Part shown: positions 28,409-38,185 of the stretch, one piece after another
Layout of the letters: each line of letters opens with the position of its first letter
How positions within the stretch are numbered: position 1 is the first letter of the stretch
Source of the DNA: an uncultured Gammaproteobacteria bacterium
GTDB lineage: Bacteria > Pseudomonadota > Gammaproteobacteria > Pseudomonadales > Pseudohongiellaceae
Reading direction: 5' to 3'
NCBI GenBank assembly: GCA_903837345.1
Contig: CAILUG010000050.1
Span: 1 to 64,000 of the forward strand
DNA length: 64,000 bases
Notes under the pieces: model-generated
The model's input: only the letters and a program-made list of their open reading frames with translations
Databases searched by the model: none
Told to the model about the DNA's origin: nothing
Position numbers and translations under genes: made by a program

Positions 28409-28858
28409 TCAGCGGGTGGCGCCTTTGTCACGTTCGGGATCATAGAAGGAATCATCGTCATGATCGTCTTCCTTGACTGCATCACTGAGCACGGGTATGT
28501 CCTTTTTGGGAGTTTCGGCAGCGGCCGGGGCAACAGTGCCCGATCTGGGCTCGTCACTGGATTTGCCGCCACCACCATTTTCCGGGAACGGCGAAAACGG
28601 GAAGGGTTTGTCTTCGGTAGCGAACACCATGAAACTGACAATCTGGCCCAGATAGACTGCCGCCACGGCGCCCAGCTTCTGCAGCTGCTCGTTGATCTCG
28701 CTGGTGATCAGTACTATGACGGTCTGCACGATACAAATCACCATTAGCGCAAGCGAGAGCGCCCACAGCACCAGTACAAAAATCAGCATGAACAACACGC
28801 GCGTCCAGAAAGTCATGGACAGCATATTGGCTTTGATCTGTTCCTGATTCACCTTCAT
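28409..28858 (-). CDS. DUF4389 membrane protein
   Basis: 149 residues from ATG 28858, which has GGGGGGT upstream; an in-frame start 12 codons earlier lacks one. A hydrophobic region at about 15-55 (FWTRVLFMLIFVLVLWALSLAL) and the LITSEINEQLQ and PFPFSPFP segments are typical of DUF4389. The C-terminal half is charged and disordered. The family is of unknown function and commonly lies next to sixA and gpsA. Confidence 0.85.
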   Translation of the reverse strand: MKVNQEQIKANMLSMTFWTRVLFMLIFVLVLWALSLALMVICIVQTVIVLITSEINEQLQKLGAVAAVYLGQIVSFMVFATEDKPFPFSPFPENGGGGKSSDEPRSGTVAPAAAETPKKDIPVLSDAVKEDDHDDDSFYDPERDKGATR

Positions 28859-28885
28859 GGTTACCCCCCAGCTAGAGACCTGCAA

Positions 28886-28906
28886 ACCGGTCATGGACTG
28901 ACCGGT
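28886..28906 (-). other. Perfect hairpin between gpsA and DUF4389
   Basis: ACCGGTCA (28886-28893), five-base loop, TGACCGGT (28899-28906). It begins seven bases after the gpsA stop on the minus strand and ends 28 bases before the next start. No long T-run follows in the transcribed direction; a partial terminator or an mRNA-processing site is likely. Confidence 0.55.
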
Positions 28907-28912
28907 AAAAAT

Positions 28913-29947
28913 TTACACCGGCAATGATTTTGCCTTGCCCACTACGAATTCAACATCAAGCTCGGTTTCGGCGAGCATCACGGAAGAGATTATATGACCG
29001 ATGGGGGCCTTGTTATAGATGATCTCATACAAGCTGCTGCACAAAGGCATCTGAACACCCAGTTCATCTGCCTTTTCCTTGACCTGTTTGACGGTATTGA
29101 CCCCTTCCGCCACCTGGCCAAGTTCCCGCATGATCGTGTCAATATCCTTGCCTTCGCCCAACGCCTTGCCGACCCTGAAGTTACGGCTGAGCGGCGAAGT
29201 ACAGGTCACGATCAGGTCCCCGACTCCTGACAAGCCCAGAAAAGTCATTGCATCACCACCAAGGCGTACGCCGAATCTGGCCATTTCGGTCAGGCTGCGG
29301 GTAATCAGCATTGCTATGGTGTTGTGGCCCATGCCCATAGCATCTGCCATTCCGGCGATTATCGCGTAGATATTCTTCAGGGAGCCGCCCAGCTCCACTC
29401 CCAGCATGTCGTCATTGGCATAAACACGGAAGCTGTCAGAGCGCAGCGTTTCCTGCACCAGTGTTCTGACCTCTGCATCATTACTGGCCACTACGGTACC
29501 GGTCGGGCTGTGATTGACGATCTCCTTGGCCAGGTTGGGGCCGCTCAATACCCCGATTCGGGCATCGGGCACTTCTTCGGCAAGGATCTGGCTCATCAGT
29601 TTGAAGGTCACCGCTTCGATGCCTTTGGTGGCGGTAATCAGTATCACGCCCGCATGCAGCAGGGGCCGCATTTGTCGCACCACCGACCGGAAGCTGCTGC
29701 TGGGAACCGCCACGAAGATCATGTCCACATCCTGCACCACAGCTGCCAGCTCATGGGCAGCAACAATGCTGGGATGCAATTCCTGCCCAGGCAGATACAG
29801 TGAATTGACCCGGGTCTGGTTCAGGGATTCGACCTGTTCCGGATCACGCATCCACAACTGGGTGTGGTGACCGTTGCCGGCAATGATGTTGGCTATCGCG
29901 GTTCCGAAACTGCCACCGCCGATGACGCCGACTTTTTTTACTGTCAT
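28913..29947 (-). CDS. gpsA: Glycerol-3-phosphate dehydrogenase [NAD(P)+]
   Basis: 344 residues from the ATG giving MTVKKVGVIGGGSFGTAIA, where the Rossmann motif sits at the N-terminus as in the family; an upstream extension of 23 codons has no such match. GVELGGSLKNIYAI contains the catalytic lysine and GVNTVKQV the C-terminal motif. It makes sn-glycerol-3-phosphate for phospholipid synthesis. It heads the gpsA-DUF4389-sixA-hydrolase string and is divergent from cysE. Confidence 0.96.
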   Translation of the reverse strand: MTVKKVGVIGGGSFGTAIANIIAGNGHHTQLWMRDPEQVESLNQTRVNSLYLPGQELHPSIVAAHELAAVVQDVDMIFVAVPSSSFRSVVRQMRPLLHAGVILITATKGIEAVTFKLMSQILAEEVPDARIGVLSGPNLAKEIVNHSPTGTVVASNDAEVRTLVQETLRSDSFRVYANDDMLGVELGGSLKNIYAIIAGMADAMGMGHNTIAMLITRSLTEMARFGVRLGGDAMTFLGLSGVGDLIVTCTSPLSRNFRVGKALGEGKDIDTIMRELGQVAEGVNTVKQVKEKADELGVQMPLCSSLYEIIYNKAPIGHIISSVMLAETELDVEFVVGKAKSLPV

Positions 29948-30138
29948 GCTTTTTTGTCCGCTCTGGTGACCAAAGTTGCAGGGGTAGCGGCCACAGGCGC
30001 GGGAAGATAGCAGCAAGGTTTGGCCAACTCCAGCTGCCGATAGGCCGGGTTTGGCCTTGCTTTGCTGTCCTGTCCTGCATCAAATAGAATCCACCGCCCG
30101 GTCCCACGGTGTGCAGCGCCCCAATACAGGCCAGATTT

Positions 30139-30921
30139 ATGACAATTGATCTTTGGGTCAACATCAGGAAGGAAATCAGCGAACAAGTAATGTTCGAGCC
30201 GGCGCTCGGGTCGTTTTTTTCCCGTCGCATCCTGCAGCATGACAGCCTCGGTTCCGCCCTGGCCGATCTGTTGTCGATGAAGCTGGCTTCTCCTGACATC
30301 CCGCAGGCGTCATTGAAGACGGTGTTCGACGAAGCCCTGCGCAATGATCCCGGCATTCTTGCTGCTACCGCTTACGACTTGCTGGCCACCAAACAACGCG
30401 ATCCGGCCGTGCGGTTCTATTCAACGGCTCTGCTGTATTTCAAAGGTTTCCAGGCGCTGCAAGCGTGGCGTATCGCCCACTGGCTCTGGCTGCAAGACCG
30501 GCATGCGATGGCGCTGTGGCTGCAGAGCCAGATCAGTGAAGTGTTCACCGTCGACATCCATCCTGCTGCCCGCATCGGTTCCGGCATTCTGGTGGATCAT
30601 GCCACCGGCATCGTCATTGGTGAAACCTGCGTGCTGGATGACAACATCTCGATCATGCAAGGCGTGACACTGGGCGGCACCGGCAAGGAGAGCGGTGATC
30701 GTCATCCCAAGATCAAATGCGGTGTGCTGCTGGGAACCGGCGCCATCATCATCGGCAATGTCACGATCGGTACCGGTGCCAAAGTCGCAGCTGGCAGTGT
30801 GGTTTTGAACGATGTCGCACCCCACACTACAGTGGCCGGCATTCCGGCAGTCATGGTTGGCAAGCCGCGGGTTGACCAGCCGGCGCTGGACATGAACCAG
30901 GAAATCAATCCTTGCGATTGA
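30139..30921 (+). CDS. cysE: Serine O-acetyltransferase
   Basis: 260 residues from the ATG giving MTIDLWVNIRKEI. The N-terminal helical domain is followed by a left-handed beta-helix with hexapeptide repeats (GIVIGETCVLDDNISIMQGV) and the GDRHPKI active-site loop. It makes O-acetylserine for cysteine synthesis. A longer start 10 codons upstream is possible. Its 3' end overlaps the recX 3' end by 17 bases on the other strand. Confidence 0.95.
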   Translation: MTIDLWVNIRKEISEQVMFEPALGSFFSRRILQHDSLGSALADLLSMKLASPDIPQASLKTVFDEALRNDPGILAATAYDLLATKQRDPAVRFYSTALLYFKGFQALQAWRIAHWLWLQDRHAMALWLQSQISEVFTVDIHPAARIGSGILVDHATGIVIGETCVLDDNISIMQGVTLGGTGKESGDRHPKIKCGVLLGTGAIIIGNVTIGTGAKVAAGSVVLNDVAPHTTVAGIPAVMVGKPRVDQPALDMNQEINPCD

Positions 30922-31372
30922 GCTTGAGCGCAGCCCTGATTTGCTCAATGGTAAAACCCCGCTGCATCAGAAACCGCTGGATACGCGGCAGTTCGGCTGC
31001 GCCCTGCTTGCCATCAATGCGGAATTTCTTTGCCAGCGCCTGCTGACACTGGGCTACCCAGTCGGGCCCATGCTCATACAGGGCCTGTTTCAGCAAATCA
31101 CTGTTGATCTTGCGTGGTTGCAGCCCCGCAACAATCTTGAGCGGACCATCACCGCGCGTGCTGCGATAGCGTACATAGGCTTCCACAAAACGCGCATCAG
31201 ATTGCAGGTCATCTGCGGCCAGTTGATCCAGCACCGGCCGCAATACTCCATGCTCGTCCAGATCGGGATGGCGCTCTTTCAGCTTTTCCAGCAACTCGTG
31301 CCAGGAATGCTCGCGGCGGGCCAGCAGGGTGAGCGCGGCATTGCGGGCAATACTGCTGGCATCGTCACTCAC
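30905..31372 (-). CDS. recX: RecA regulator RecX
   Basis: 155 residues with the three tandem three-helix RecX repeats (ALTLLARREHSWHELLEKL, DARFVEAYVRYRSTRG, IQRFLMQRGFTIEQIRAAL). RecX caps and restrains RecA filaments. It lies 26 bases downstream of recA, the classic order, and is probably expressed by read-through from recA. Confidence 0.93.
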   Translation of the reverse strand: MSDDASSIARNAALTLLARREHSWHELLEKLKERHPDLDEHGVLRPVLDQLAADDLQSDARFVEAYVRYRSTRGDGPLKIVAGLQPRKINSDLLKQALYEHGPDWVAQCQQALAKKFRIDGKQGAAELPRIQRFLMQRGFTIEQIRAALKLNRKD

Positions 31373-31398
31373 CCTGGCCTCGTCGAAGGGTTTGCCAC

Positions 31399-32457
31399 TC
31401 AGGCTTCTTCGGTTTCTTTCACATCGGTATTGGCAACACCGCTGCCGCCATTGGCCATCAGTACGGTACGCAATTTGGCTTCAATTTCCTGTGCCACCGC
31501 CGGATGCTCATTCAGATAGATCACTGCATTCTTCTTGCCCTGACCGATTTTCTCGCCCTTGTAGGCATACCAGGCGCCGGACTTCTCCACCAGATTGTTG
31601 GCAACACCCAGTTCAATGATTTCACCATTGCGCGAGATGCCGGCGCCGTAATAAATCTCGAATTCAGTCTGTTTGAAGGGCGGCGCCACCTTGTTCTTGA
31701 CCACTTTGACGCGGGTTTCACTGCCTACCACTTCCTCGCCATCCTTGATGGAACCAATGCGACGGATATCCAGACGCACCGAAGCATAGAATTTCAGCGC
31801 ATTGCCGCCCGTGGTGGTTTCCGGGGAACCGAACATCACACCAATCTTCATGCGGATCTGGTTGATGAAGATCACCAGGGTATTGGTGGTCTTGATGTTG
31901 CCGGTCATCTTGCGCAAGGCTTGCGACATCAGACGTGCCTGCAGGCCCATGTGACTGTCACCCATGTCACCTTCGATTTCGGCACGCGGGGTCAGGGCTG
32001 CCACCGAGTCGATGACCACAACATCGACAGCGCCAGAGCGCACGATCATGTCGCAGATCTCCAGCGCCTGTTCACCGGTGTCAGGCTGGCTTACCAGCAG
32101 GTTGTCGACATCCACACCCAGCTTCTTGGCGTAGATCGGATCCAGCGCGTGCTCGGCGTCGATAAAGGCGCAGGTGCCGCCTGCCTTCTGCGCTTCTGCA
32201 ATTACCTGCAGGGTCAGCGTGGTTTTGCCGGAAGATTCAGGGCCGTAGATTTCGACGATGCGACCCTTGGGGAGGCCGCCGATACCCAGCGCCATGTCCA
32301 GTCCGAGCGAGCCGGTGGAGATGGCTGGAATCGCATGACTTTCATGATCGCCAAGGCGCATCATCGAGCCCTTGCCGAACTGGCGCTCGATCTGCGCGAG
32401 CGCTGCTGCCAGTGCCTTGTCCTTGTTAGTCTCTTTGTCTGCCATCTTCTCTGCCAT
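31399..32457 (-). CDS. recA: Recombinase RecA
   Basis: 352 residues from ATG 32457, which has AGGG eight bases upstream. The Walker A motif GPESSGKTT is at 72-80, and the L2 and Walker B regions ([33 protein letters not shown]) are intact. RecA forms nucleoprotein filaments for homologous recombination and SOS induction. A longer open frame upstream has no family similarity. A second ATG four codons in is possible but would have a poorly spaced ribosome-binding site. It is divergent from mutS. Confidence 0.98.
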   Translation of the reverse strand: MAEKMADKETNKDKALAAALAQIERQFGKGSMMRLGDHESHAIPAISTGSLGLDMALGIGGLPKGRIVEIYGPESSGKTTLTLQVIAEAQKAGGTCAFIDAEHALDPIYAKKLGVDVDNLLVSQPDTGEQALEICDMIVRSGAVDVVVIDSVAALTPRAEIEGDMGDSHMGLQARLMSQALRKMTGNIKTTNTLVIFINQIRMKIGVMFGSPETTTGGNALKFYASVRLDIRRIGSIKDGEEVVGSETRVKVVKNKVAPPFKQTEFEIYYGAGISRNGEIIELGVANNLVEKSGAWYAYKGEKIGQGKKNAVIYLNEHPAVAQEIEAKLRTVLMANGGSGVANTDVKETEEA

Positions 32458-32737
32458 CTTGGTAACCCTGAATTGGAAATATGCTGTATTTATCGGATAT
32501 TTGTTGCGATCTGGAAGTTGCCGGGCGGGGGTAGCCATTGAACGGAACCAATGCCGGCAGGCCGGGGTCATTAAAGCAGGAAAAAACCGTTTCATCAAAA
32601 TTATCGGCGCTAAAAACCAGGGTTTGTGGCCCCCGATCGCCGCCTGCCCCGCCAGCACCGAATTGGCTGCTTTGAGCACCCACTCTCCATCAGTTACCAT
32701 CCCGCCCATATCCGCCAACCTCCGGCAGCAGTCCGCT
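32458..32737. promoter_or_regulatory. recA-mutS divergent intergenic region
   Basis: 280 bases without a gene between divergent recA and mutS. It must hold both promoters. I searched for the gammaproteobacterial SOS box CTGT-N8-ACAG on both strands and found only half matches (CTGTATTTATCGGATA near 32486). No convincing promoter was placed. Confidence 0.45.
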
Positions 32738-35308
32738 TTGAATACCCCGCTCTCCCAGCACACCCCGATGATGCAGCAGTACCTGGCAGTGAAGCATGAG
32801 CATCCTGCCGTGCTGCTGTTCTACCGTATGGGTGATTTCTACGAACTGTTTTTCCAGGATGCCGTCCGCGCCTCCGAATTGCTGGGCATTACGCTGACAG
32901 CCCGGGGCAAATCCGGCGGCTCACCGATTCCGATGTGCGGCATTCCCTACCATGCGGCCGAGCGTTATCTCGCCAAACTGGTGGAGCAAGGCGAGTCGGT
33001 GGCGATCTGCGAACAGATTGGCGACCCGGCGACCAGCAAGGGCCCGGTCGAGCGCAAGGTGGTGCGACTGATCACGCCCGGCACGCTCACTGATGAAGCG
33101 TTATTGAAAGACAACCGTGATCAATTGCTGGGAGCATTGTGGCAACAGGGTGAACACTACGGGCTGGCAGCACTTGATGTCAGCAGCGGCCGGTTCATTG
33201 TGATGGAATGTCAGGGTGAAGCGCAGATGCTGGGCGAGCTGCAACGGCTGGACCCGGCCGAACTGCTGATCGCCGAATCGCAGCCAGTGGCCCGGGGCCT
33301 GGCTGAGCGCAAAGGCCTGCGCAAACGTTCGGCGTGGGAATTCGATTACGACACTGCCTTGCGCAGCCTGACCCGCCAGTTCCAGACCGACAGCCTGCAG
33401 GGTTTTGGCTGCGCGCATTTGCACCTGGCGATCCAGGCAGCAGGTTGCGTACTGAACTACGCAAAAGAAACCCAGCTGTGCGAACTGACCCACTGCCGCA
33501 ATCTGCGCGTGGAAAACAGCGGTGACAGCCTGGTGCTGGATGCGATCAGCCGACGCAATCTGGAAATCGACGTCAATCTTAACGGCACCTACAGCAACAC
33601 GCTGGCATCCACGTTCGATCACTGCGCCACCACCATGGGCAGCCGCATGTTGCGCCGCTGGCTGCATCGGCCGATCCGCTCGCACACCGAAATCCGCGCG
33701 CGCCAGCAGGCGGTGGGCAGCCTGCTCGAAGATTACCGCCACGAAACCTTGCTGCCACTGCTGAAACAGATTGGCGATATCGAACGTATCCTCGCCCGCG
33801 TAGCGCTGCGTTCGGCGCGACCGCGTGACCTTGCCAAATTGCGGGAAGCACTCGCCACCCTTCCGGCCCTGCAAAGCCGGTTGAGCCAGGTCGACAATCC
33901 GCACCTGCAGCATTTGTGCCGCAAGATCGGCATCTATCCGGCGCTGGCCGGGTTGCTGCAAACAGCAATCATGGAAAATCCGCCGGTGGTGATCCGGGAG
34001 GGCGGGGTCATTGCCGATGGCTACGATGCCGAACTGGATGAACTGCGCCAGCTCAGCAGCAATGCCGGCGATTTTCTGCTGCGGCTGGAGGCACAGGAGC
34101 GCAGTTCCACCGGTCTGTCCACTTTGAAAGTCGGCTTCAATCGGGTGCACGGCTATTACATTGAACTCAGCCGCATGCAGTCGGAAACCGTGCCTGCCCA
34201 CTACATGCGACGGCAAACCCTGAAAAATGCCGAACGCTACATCACGCCCGAGCTCAAGGAATATGAAGACAAGGTGTTGAGCGCCGGCAGCCGTGCACTG
34301 GCACGCGAAAAAGCCCTGTATGACGCGCTGCTGGATACCATCGCGGCTGACCTTGCTGCCTTGCAGGACACCGCCTTCAGTCTGGCCGAGCTCGATGTGC
34401 TCAACAATTTTGCCGAACGCGCCAACGTGCTCAACCTGTGCTGTCCCGAGCTCACCGACAGCATCGGCATCAGCATCACCGGCGGCAGACATCCGGTGGT
34501 TGAACAAGTAAGCCAGTCGGCCTTTATCGCCAACGATCTGCAGCTCAATGATGATCGCCGCATGCTGATCATCACCGGCCCCAACATGGGCGGCAAGTCC
34601 ACTTACATGCGCCAGAATGCGCTGATCGTGCTGCTCGCGCACACCGGCTGTTTCGTGCCGGCAGAGGCGGCCCGCATCGGGCCGGTGGATCGCATCTTCA
34701 CCCGCATCGGTTCATCCGACGATCTGGCGGGCGGGCGTTCCACCTTCATGGTGGAAATGACCGAAACCGCCAACATCCTGCACAACGCCACCCCGAGCTC
34801 GCTGGTGCTGATGGACGAAATCGGTCGCGGCACCAGCACCTTCGACGGTCTGGCTCTGGCCTGGGCCAGTGCCGTGCATATCGCCTCCACACTGAAATCG
34901 CTGACCTTGTTTGCCACCCACTATTTTGAACTGACCGCGTTGCCCGATGATTTCGCCAATGTGGCCAATGTGCATCTTGATGCCACCGAACATGGCGATG
35001 GCATCGTCTTCCTGCATACGGTCAAACCGGGCCCGGCCAACCAGAGTTACGGGTTGCAGGTGGCCTTGCTGGCCGGCATTCCCCGCCAGGTTATCGAGCA
35101 GGCCCGCAAGAAACTGGAGCAGCTGGAAAAAGACGAGGGCTTCAAAAGCGGCATCGCCGCGCAACACAACCAGGTGCAGAATGACCTGTTTGCCTCGCTG
35201 CCAGGGCACCCCGCCCTCGACATGCTGGATGAGACCGATCCCGATCAGCTGACCCCGCGCCAGGCTCAGGAATTGCTCTATCGCCTCAAGGGCTTGCGGA
35301 AAACCTGA
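32738..35308 (+). CDS. mutS: DNA mismatch repair protein MutS
   Basis: 856 residues from a TTG that gives [16 protein letters not shown], matching the family N-terminus; upstream in-frame sequence is not MutS-like and lies over the recA promoter region. The mismatch-binding [10 protein letters not shown] motif is near residue 30, and the ATPase domain carries the Walker [14 protein letters not shown] and Walker [17 protein letters not shown]. MutS recognises mismatches and small loops and recruits MutL. mutS-fdxA followed by rpoS is a typical neighbourhood. No clear Shine-Dalgarno precedes the TTG, so the start is moderately certain. Confidence 0.95.
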   Translation: MNTPLSQHTPMMQQYLAVKHEHPAVLLFYRMGDFYELFFQDAVRASELLGITLTARGKSGGSPIPMCGIPYHAAERYLAKLVEQGESVAICEQIGDPATSKGPVERKVVRLITPGTLTDEALLKDNRDQLLGALWQQGEHYGLAALDVSSGRFIVMECQGEAQMLGELQRLDPAELLIAESQPVARGLAERKGLRKRSAWEFDYDTALRSLTRQFQTDSLQGFGCAHLHLAIQAAGCVLNYAKETQLCELTHCRNLRVENSGDSLVLDAISRRNLEIDVNLNGTYSNTLASTFDHCATTMGSRMLRRWLHRPIRSHTEIRARQQAVGSLLEDYRHETLLPLLKQIGDIERILARVALRSARPRDLAKLREALATLPALQSRLSQVDNPHLQHLCRKIGIYPALAGLLQTAIMENPPVVIREGGVIADGYDAELDELRQLSSNAGDFLLRLEAQERSSTGLSTLKVGFNRVHGYYIELSRMQSETVPAHYMRRQTLKNAERYITPELKEYEDKVLSAGSRALAREKALYDALLDTIAADLAALQDTAFSLAELDVLNNFAERANVLNLCCPELTDSIGISITGGRHPVVEQVSQSAFIANDLQLNDDRRMLIITGPNMGGKSTYMRQNALIVLLAHTGCFVPAEAARIGPVDRIFTRIGSSDDLAGGRSTFMVEMTETANILHNATPSSLVLMDEIGRGTSTFDGLALAWASAVHIASTLKSLTLFATHYFELTALPDDFANVANVHLDATEHGDGIVFLHTVKPGPANQSYGLQVALLAGIPRQVIEQARKKLEQLEKDEGFKSGIAAQHNQVQNDLFASLPGHPALDMLDETDPDQLTPRQAQELLYRLKGLRKT

Positions 35309-35420
35309 GGCCTGGCCAGTTCATAACACGCGCAGGTTGCTGGTAGAATCCGCGGCCTTGAGGAACAGGAGCGCTGCCGGCAGCCCCTGCCCCACCAGAT
35401 TCAGCTTCAGGAGTTGCAAG

Positions 35421-35756
35421 ATGACCTTTATCGTTGGCGAGAACTGTATCAAGTGCAAACACACCGACTGCGTGGAAGTGTGCCCGGTCGACTGTTTCTA
35501 CGAAGGCCCCAACATGCTGGTGATCAACCCGGATGAATGCATCGACTGCGCGCTGTGCGAACCCGAATGCCCAGTGGATGCCATCTACGCGGAAGACGAA
35601 GTGCCGGAGGCGCAGCATCAATTTATCGCGCTCAACGTCGAACTCTGCAAGGCCTGGCCCAACATCACCGAAATGAAGCCGGCACCGGCGGATGCGGAAC
35701 AATGGGATGGGACGCCCGACAAGATCAACTTGCTGGAACGAGACTGGCCGGCTTGA
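35421..35756 (+). CDS. fdxA: Seven-iron ferredoxin FdxA
   Basis: 111 residues of the Azotobacter FdI type, with the N-terminal cysteine cluster Cys9, Cys12, Cys17, Cys21, Cys25 and the second cluster Cys40, Cys43, Cys46, Cys50. This suggests one [3Fe-4S] and one [4Fe-4S] centre. CAGGAG lies eight bases before ATG 35421; a longer in-frame start is not needed. It follows mutS after 112 bases. In relatives this gene serves as a redox carrier and is linked to oxidative stress. Confidence 0.95.
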   Translation: MTFIVGENCIKCKHTDCVEVCPVDCFYEGPNMLVINPDECIDCALCEPECPVDAIYAEDEVPEAQHQFIALNVELCKAWPNITEMKPAPADAEQWDGTPDKINLLERDWPA

Positions 35757-35783
35757 AGTCCTGCATTCACCGGGCCGGGGAGC

Positions 35784-36866
35784 TTATAACTCTTGCAGAT
35801 GGTCTATCACGAAACCATCGCGCTCCATCATGCGTCTGAGCTTTCCCAAGGCTTCAATCTGCAACTGCCGTACCCGTTCGCGGGTGATGCCAACATCAGC
35901 GCCAACTTCTTCCAGGGTTCCATCCTCATGACCCTGAAGGCCAAACCGGCGCACCACCACCGCACGATGCCGCTGTGACAACTTGCCCAACCATACTGCC
36001 ACATTGGCCTTGATATCCTGCAATTCCAGAATCTGGTGCGGCTCACTGGTTTTGCCGGCAGAAATACTGTCGACCAGGGAGTTTTCGGATTCATCACCAA
36101 CCGGTTGGCTGATAGATGCAATCTTGTAATGCAGCCCCTGCAGTCTTCTTATTTCTTTCAGCGACCTGCCGGTCTTGTCTGCAATTTCCTGCTGGGAGGG
36201 ATCCCTGCCGAATTGTTCACGCAACTGTTCACCGGCTCTTATGCAGCTCTGGATGTCCTTCATTACATGGATCGGATAACGGATGGTTTGCGCATGATTC
36301 ATCAGGGCACGATCTATTGACTGTTTGATCCACCAGGTGGCATAGGTGGAAAAACGATAGCCCAGTTCCGGATTGTATTTTTCGACGGCCCTGATCAAAC
36401 CGAGATTGCCTTCCTCAACCAGGTCCAACAGGCACAGCCCGCGATTCTGGTAGCGCTTCGCGATGGCTACCACCAGCCGCAGGTTGGATTCGATCATGCG
36501 GTTTTTGCTGGTGCGCGACCCGGCCACTACTTCCCGTGCCAGTTGCACTTCCTGCTCAACATTCAACAGCGGGATGTAGCCGATTTCATTGAGATAGAGA
36601 GTGGTTGCATCGAGCGACTCCCCGGATTCAAGTCCGGCACGCAATTCCTCGCGCGGGTTGCCCTCTTCGGAACCTGCTGCTCCCTCATCCGGATTGTCCT
36701 GACTGCTGCTTGACTGGTCTTCCAGCGCCTCAAGCACCACAGACGGAGCATTTGGATTTCCGGCATCTCCAGGCTCCCCCGCCAAAAGCCCGGAAGTGGC
36801 TGGTTTATCCTTTTTTGTATTGTGTTTTTTTACACTGTTCCTTCCATTGCTTCCGATGCATTTCAT
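35784..36866 (-). CDS. rpoS: RNA polymerase sigma factor RpoS
   Basis: 360 residues. An unusually long, acidic N-terminal segment (about 1-85) precedes sigma region 1.2 (DATTLYLNEIGYIPLL), region 2 (NLRLVVAIAKRYQNRGL, YRFSTYATWWIKQSIDRAL), region 3 and region 4 (TLEEVGADVGITRERVRQLQ). It is assigned to RpoS rather than RpoD by size and by its place between nlpD and fdxA/mutS. It governs stationary-phase and general stress genes. AGGGA lies six bases before the ATG, and a promoter is placed just after nlpD. Confidence 0.95.
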   Translation of the reverse strand: MKCIGSNGRNSVKKHNTKKDKPATSGLLAGEPGDAGNPNAPSVVLEALEDQSSSSQDNPDEGAAGSEEGNPREELRAGLESGESLDATTLYLNEIGYIPLLNVEQEVQLAREVVAGSRTSKNRMIESNLRLVVAIAKRYQNRGLCLLDLVEEGNLGLIRAVEKYNPELGYRFSTYATWWIKQSIDRALMNHAQTIRYPIHVMKDIQSCIRAGEQLREQFGRDPSQQEIADKTGRSLKEIRRLQGLHYKIASISQPVGDESENSLVDSISAGKTSEPHQILELQDIKANVAVWLGKLSQRHRAVVVRRFGLQGHEDGTLEEVGADVGITRERVRQLQIEALGKLRRMMERDGFVIDHLQEL

Positions 36867-37047
36867 GGAAAATCCCTTTTGAAAATATTCTTCCAGTCAT
36901 GACATCCAACCACAGGTTGCACCCTGGTTAACCGCCAGTGAAAACCATTTTTATTGAGGTTGGTGCTGCTTTTCACGGCCATTTCAGGAGATCAGGCCTG
37001 CATCTCATCGAGATGGTACATGCATTCCAGAATTCGTTTCCAAATGC

Positions 37048-37075
37048 AGTATAGTGAAGACTCGGATTTATGCAA
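37048..37075 (-). promoter_or_regulatory. Predicted rpoS promoter
   Basis: On the minus strand TTGCAT (37070-37075), a 16-base spacer and TATACT (37048-37053). The nlpD stop is five bases upstream of the -35. It would give an rpoS leader of about 175 nt containing a CATCTC/GAGATG hairpin at 37001-37015. Confidence 0.55.
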
Positions 37076-37079
37076 AAAA

Positions 37080-38030
37080 TTATTTTAATGCCGGCAAATA
37101 CATCATCGGATCACTTGGTTTGCCGTCAACCCGTATCTCGAAATGCAGCATGTTCTTGTCGATGCCGCTTGCGCCCAGCTCGGCAATTTTCTGGCCCTTG
37201 CTCACCCGCGCCTTCTCGCCCACCAGCAAGGCCCGGTTGTGTGCATAGGCGCTGAGGAAGCGGTCATTGTGCTTGATGATAAGCAGATTGCCGTAGCGCA
37301 ACAGGCCGCTGCCGGCGTAGACCACTTCACCATCCGCCGCTGCCAGCACCGGATCACCTTCCTTGCCGGCAATATCAATGCCCTTGCTGTTGGCATTGGC
37401 TTCCGAGAAATTGCCGACAATATTGCCGCGGTAAGGCCAGCCCCAGTTCACATCGCCAGTGCCTGTGAAGGCGGCAGCGGCCTTGCCGCCCGCCACGGCA
37501 GCAGCCGGTGCCGCCCCGGTGCCGGTGCGTGGTGCAGGGGCTGCCGGCAAGGGCAGCACCTGGGCAGTGGCGGCTGCGGCAGCCTCGGTTTCCGGCAGCG
37601 CTGAACGGCTGGTGCGGGCAGCGCCGGCAGTTTGATCTTCAGGCAAAGGGGTGCGGCGCAGTCCGCCAATGGCTCCGGCCGGTTTTGCTACTGCAACTGC
37701 CCCTGCATCAGCCGCTTCCGCTTTTGTTACTGTTGCGGCCGTGTTGTTTGCCAAGGCCTTGCTGCTGTAACCGCGCAGATCCACTGTCAGTTTCTGGCCC
37801 GGTATCAGGGTATAGGGCTCCTGCAGGTTGTTGGCGCGCGCCAGTGTGTTGAAATCAAGGTCATACATCCAGGCGACCACATAGAGGGTTTCACCGTCGT
37901 TGACCAGATGCTGGCGGCCACTATTCAGAAACCGCGGTTCACCGGCCTGATCGACCGGCGAGGGATAGTGGGTACCGCATCCAACCAACAGGGTTACCAA
38001 CACCAACGACAATACTGATTGATACCGCAT
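37080..38030 (-). CDS. nlpD: NlpD-type lipoprotein, LysM and degenerate M23
   Basis: 316 residues from ATG 38030 with AAGGTTCAGTC before it. The lipobox LVGC ends at Cys18, a LysM domain follows (about 45-90, with TLYVVAWMYDLDFNTLARANN), then an Ala/Pro linker and a C-terminal M23/LytM domain. The metallopeptidase ligands are incomplete: the HxxxD site reads SKGIDI and the HxH site reads MLHFE, so it is probably non-catalytic, like other NlpD/EnvC amidase activators. It activates AmiC-type amidases at division. The usual pcm/surE partners are missing upstream. Confidence 0.92.
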   Translation of the reverse strand: MRYQSVLSLVLVTLLVGCGTHYPSPVDQAGEPRFLNSGRQHLVNDGETLYVVAWMYDLDFNTLARANNLQEPYTLIPGQKLTVDLRGYSSKALANNTAATVTKAEAADAGAVAVAKPAGAIGGLRRTPLPEDQTAGAARTSRSALPETEAAAAATAQVLPLPAAPAPRTGTGAAPAAAVAGGKAAAAFTGTGDVNWGWPYRGNIVGNFSEANANSKGIDIAGKEGDPVLAAADGEVVYAGSGLLRYGNLLIIKHNDRFLSAYAHNRALLVGEKARVSKGQKIAELGASGIDKNMLHFEIRVDGKPSDPMMYLPALK

Positions 38031-38185
38031 GACTGAACCTTGATCTGAAGCTTGTGGTGGACCGGACCCAGTATAGGGATAAACGCCGGCGCTATTGTAA
38101 TGGCTGTGCGCGCAGGTGTAATCGCTTGCCAGCCCGATCTGGTTTAACTTAGGCAACGAATTTACAGGTCCTGACGATTTTTACC

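Noticed and set aside
32480-32500. LexA box upstream of recA
   Set aside because: CTGTATTTATCGGATA has only one correct half and fails the ACAG half, so it was not called.
31504-32541. 345-codon open frame on the plus strand over recA
   Set aside because: It is antisense to recA, has no recognisable domain and a His/Asp/Gln-rich composition, so it is a shadow frame.
33101-34642. 513-codon open frame on the minus strand inside mutS
   Set aside because: It lies entirely antisense to the conserved core of mutS and its product is Gln/His/Ala-rich without motifs; it is explained by codon composition.
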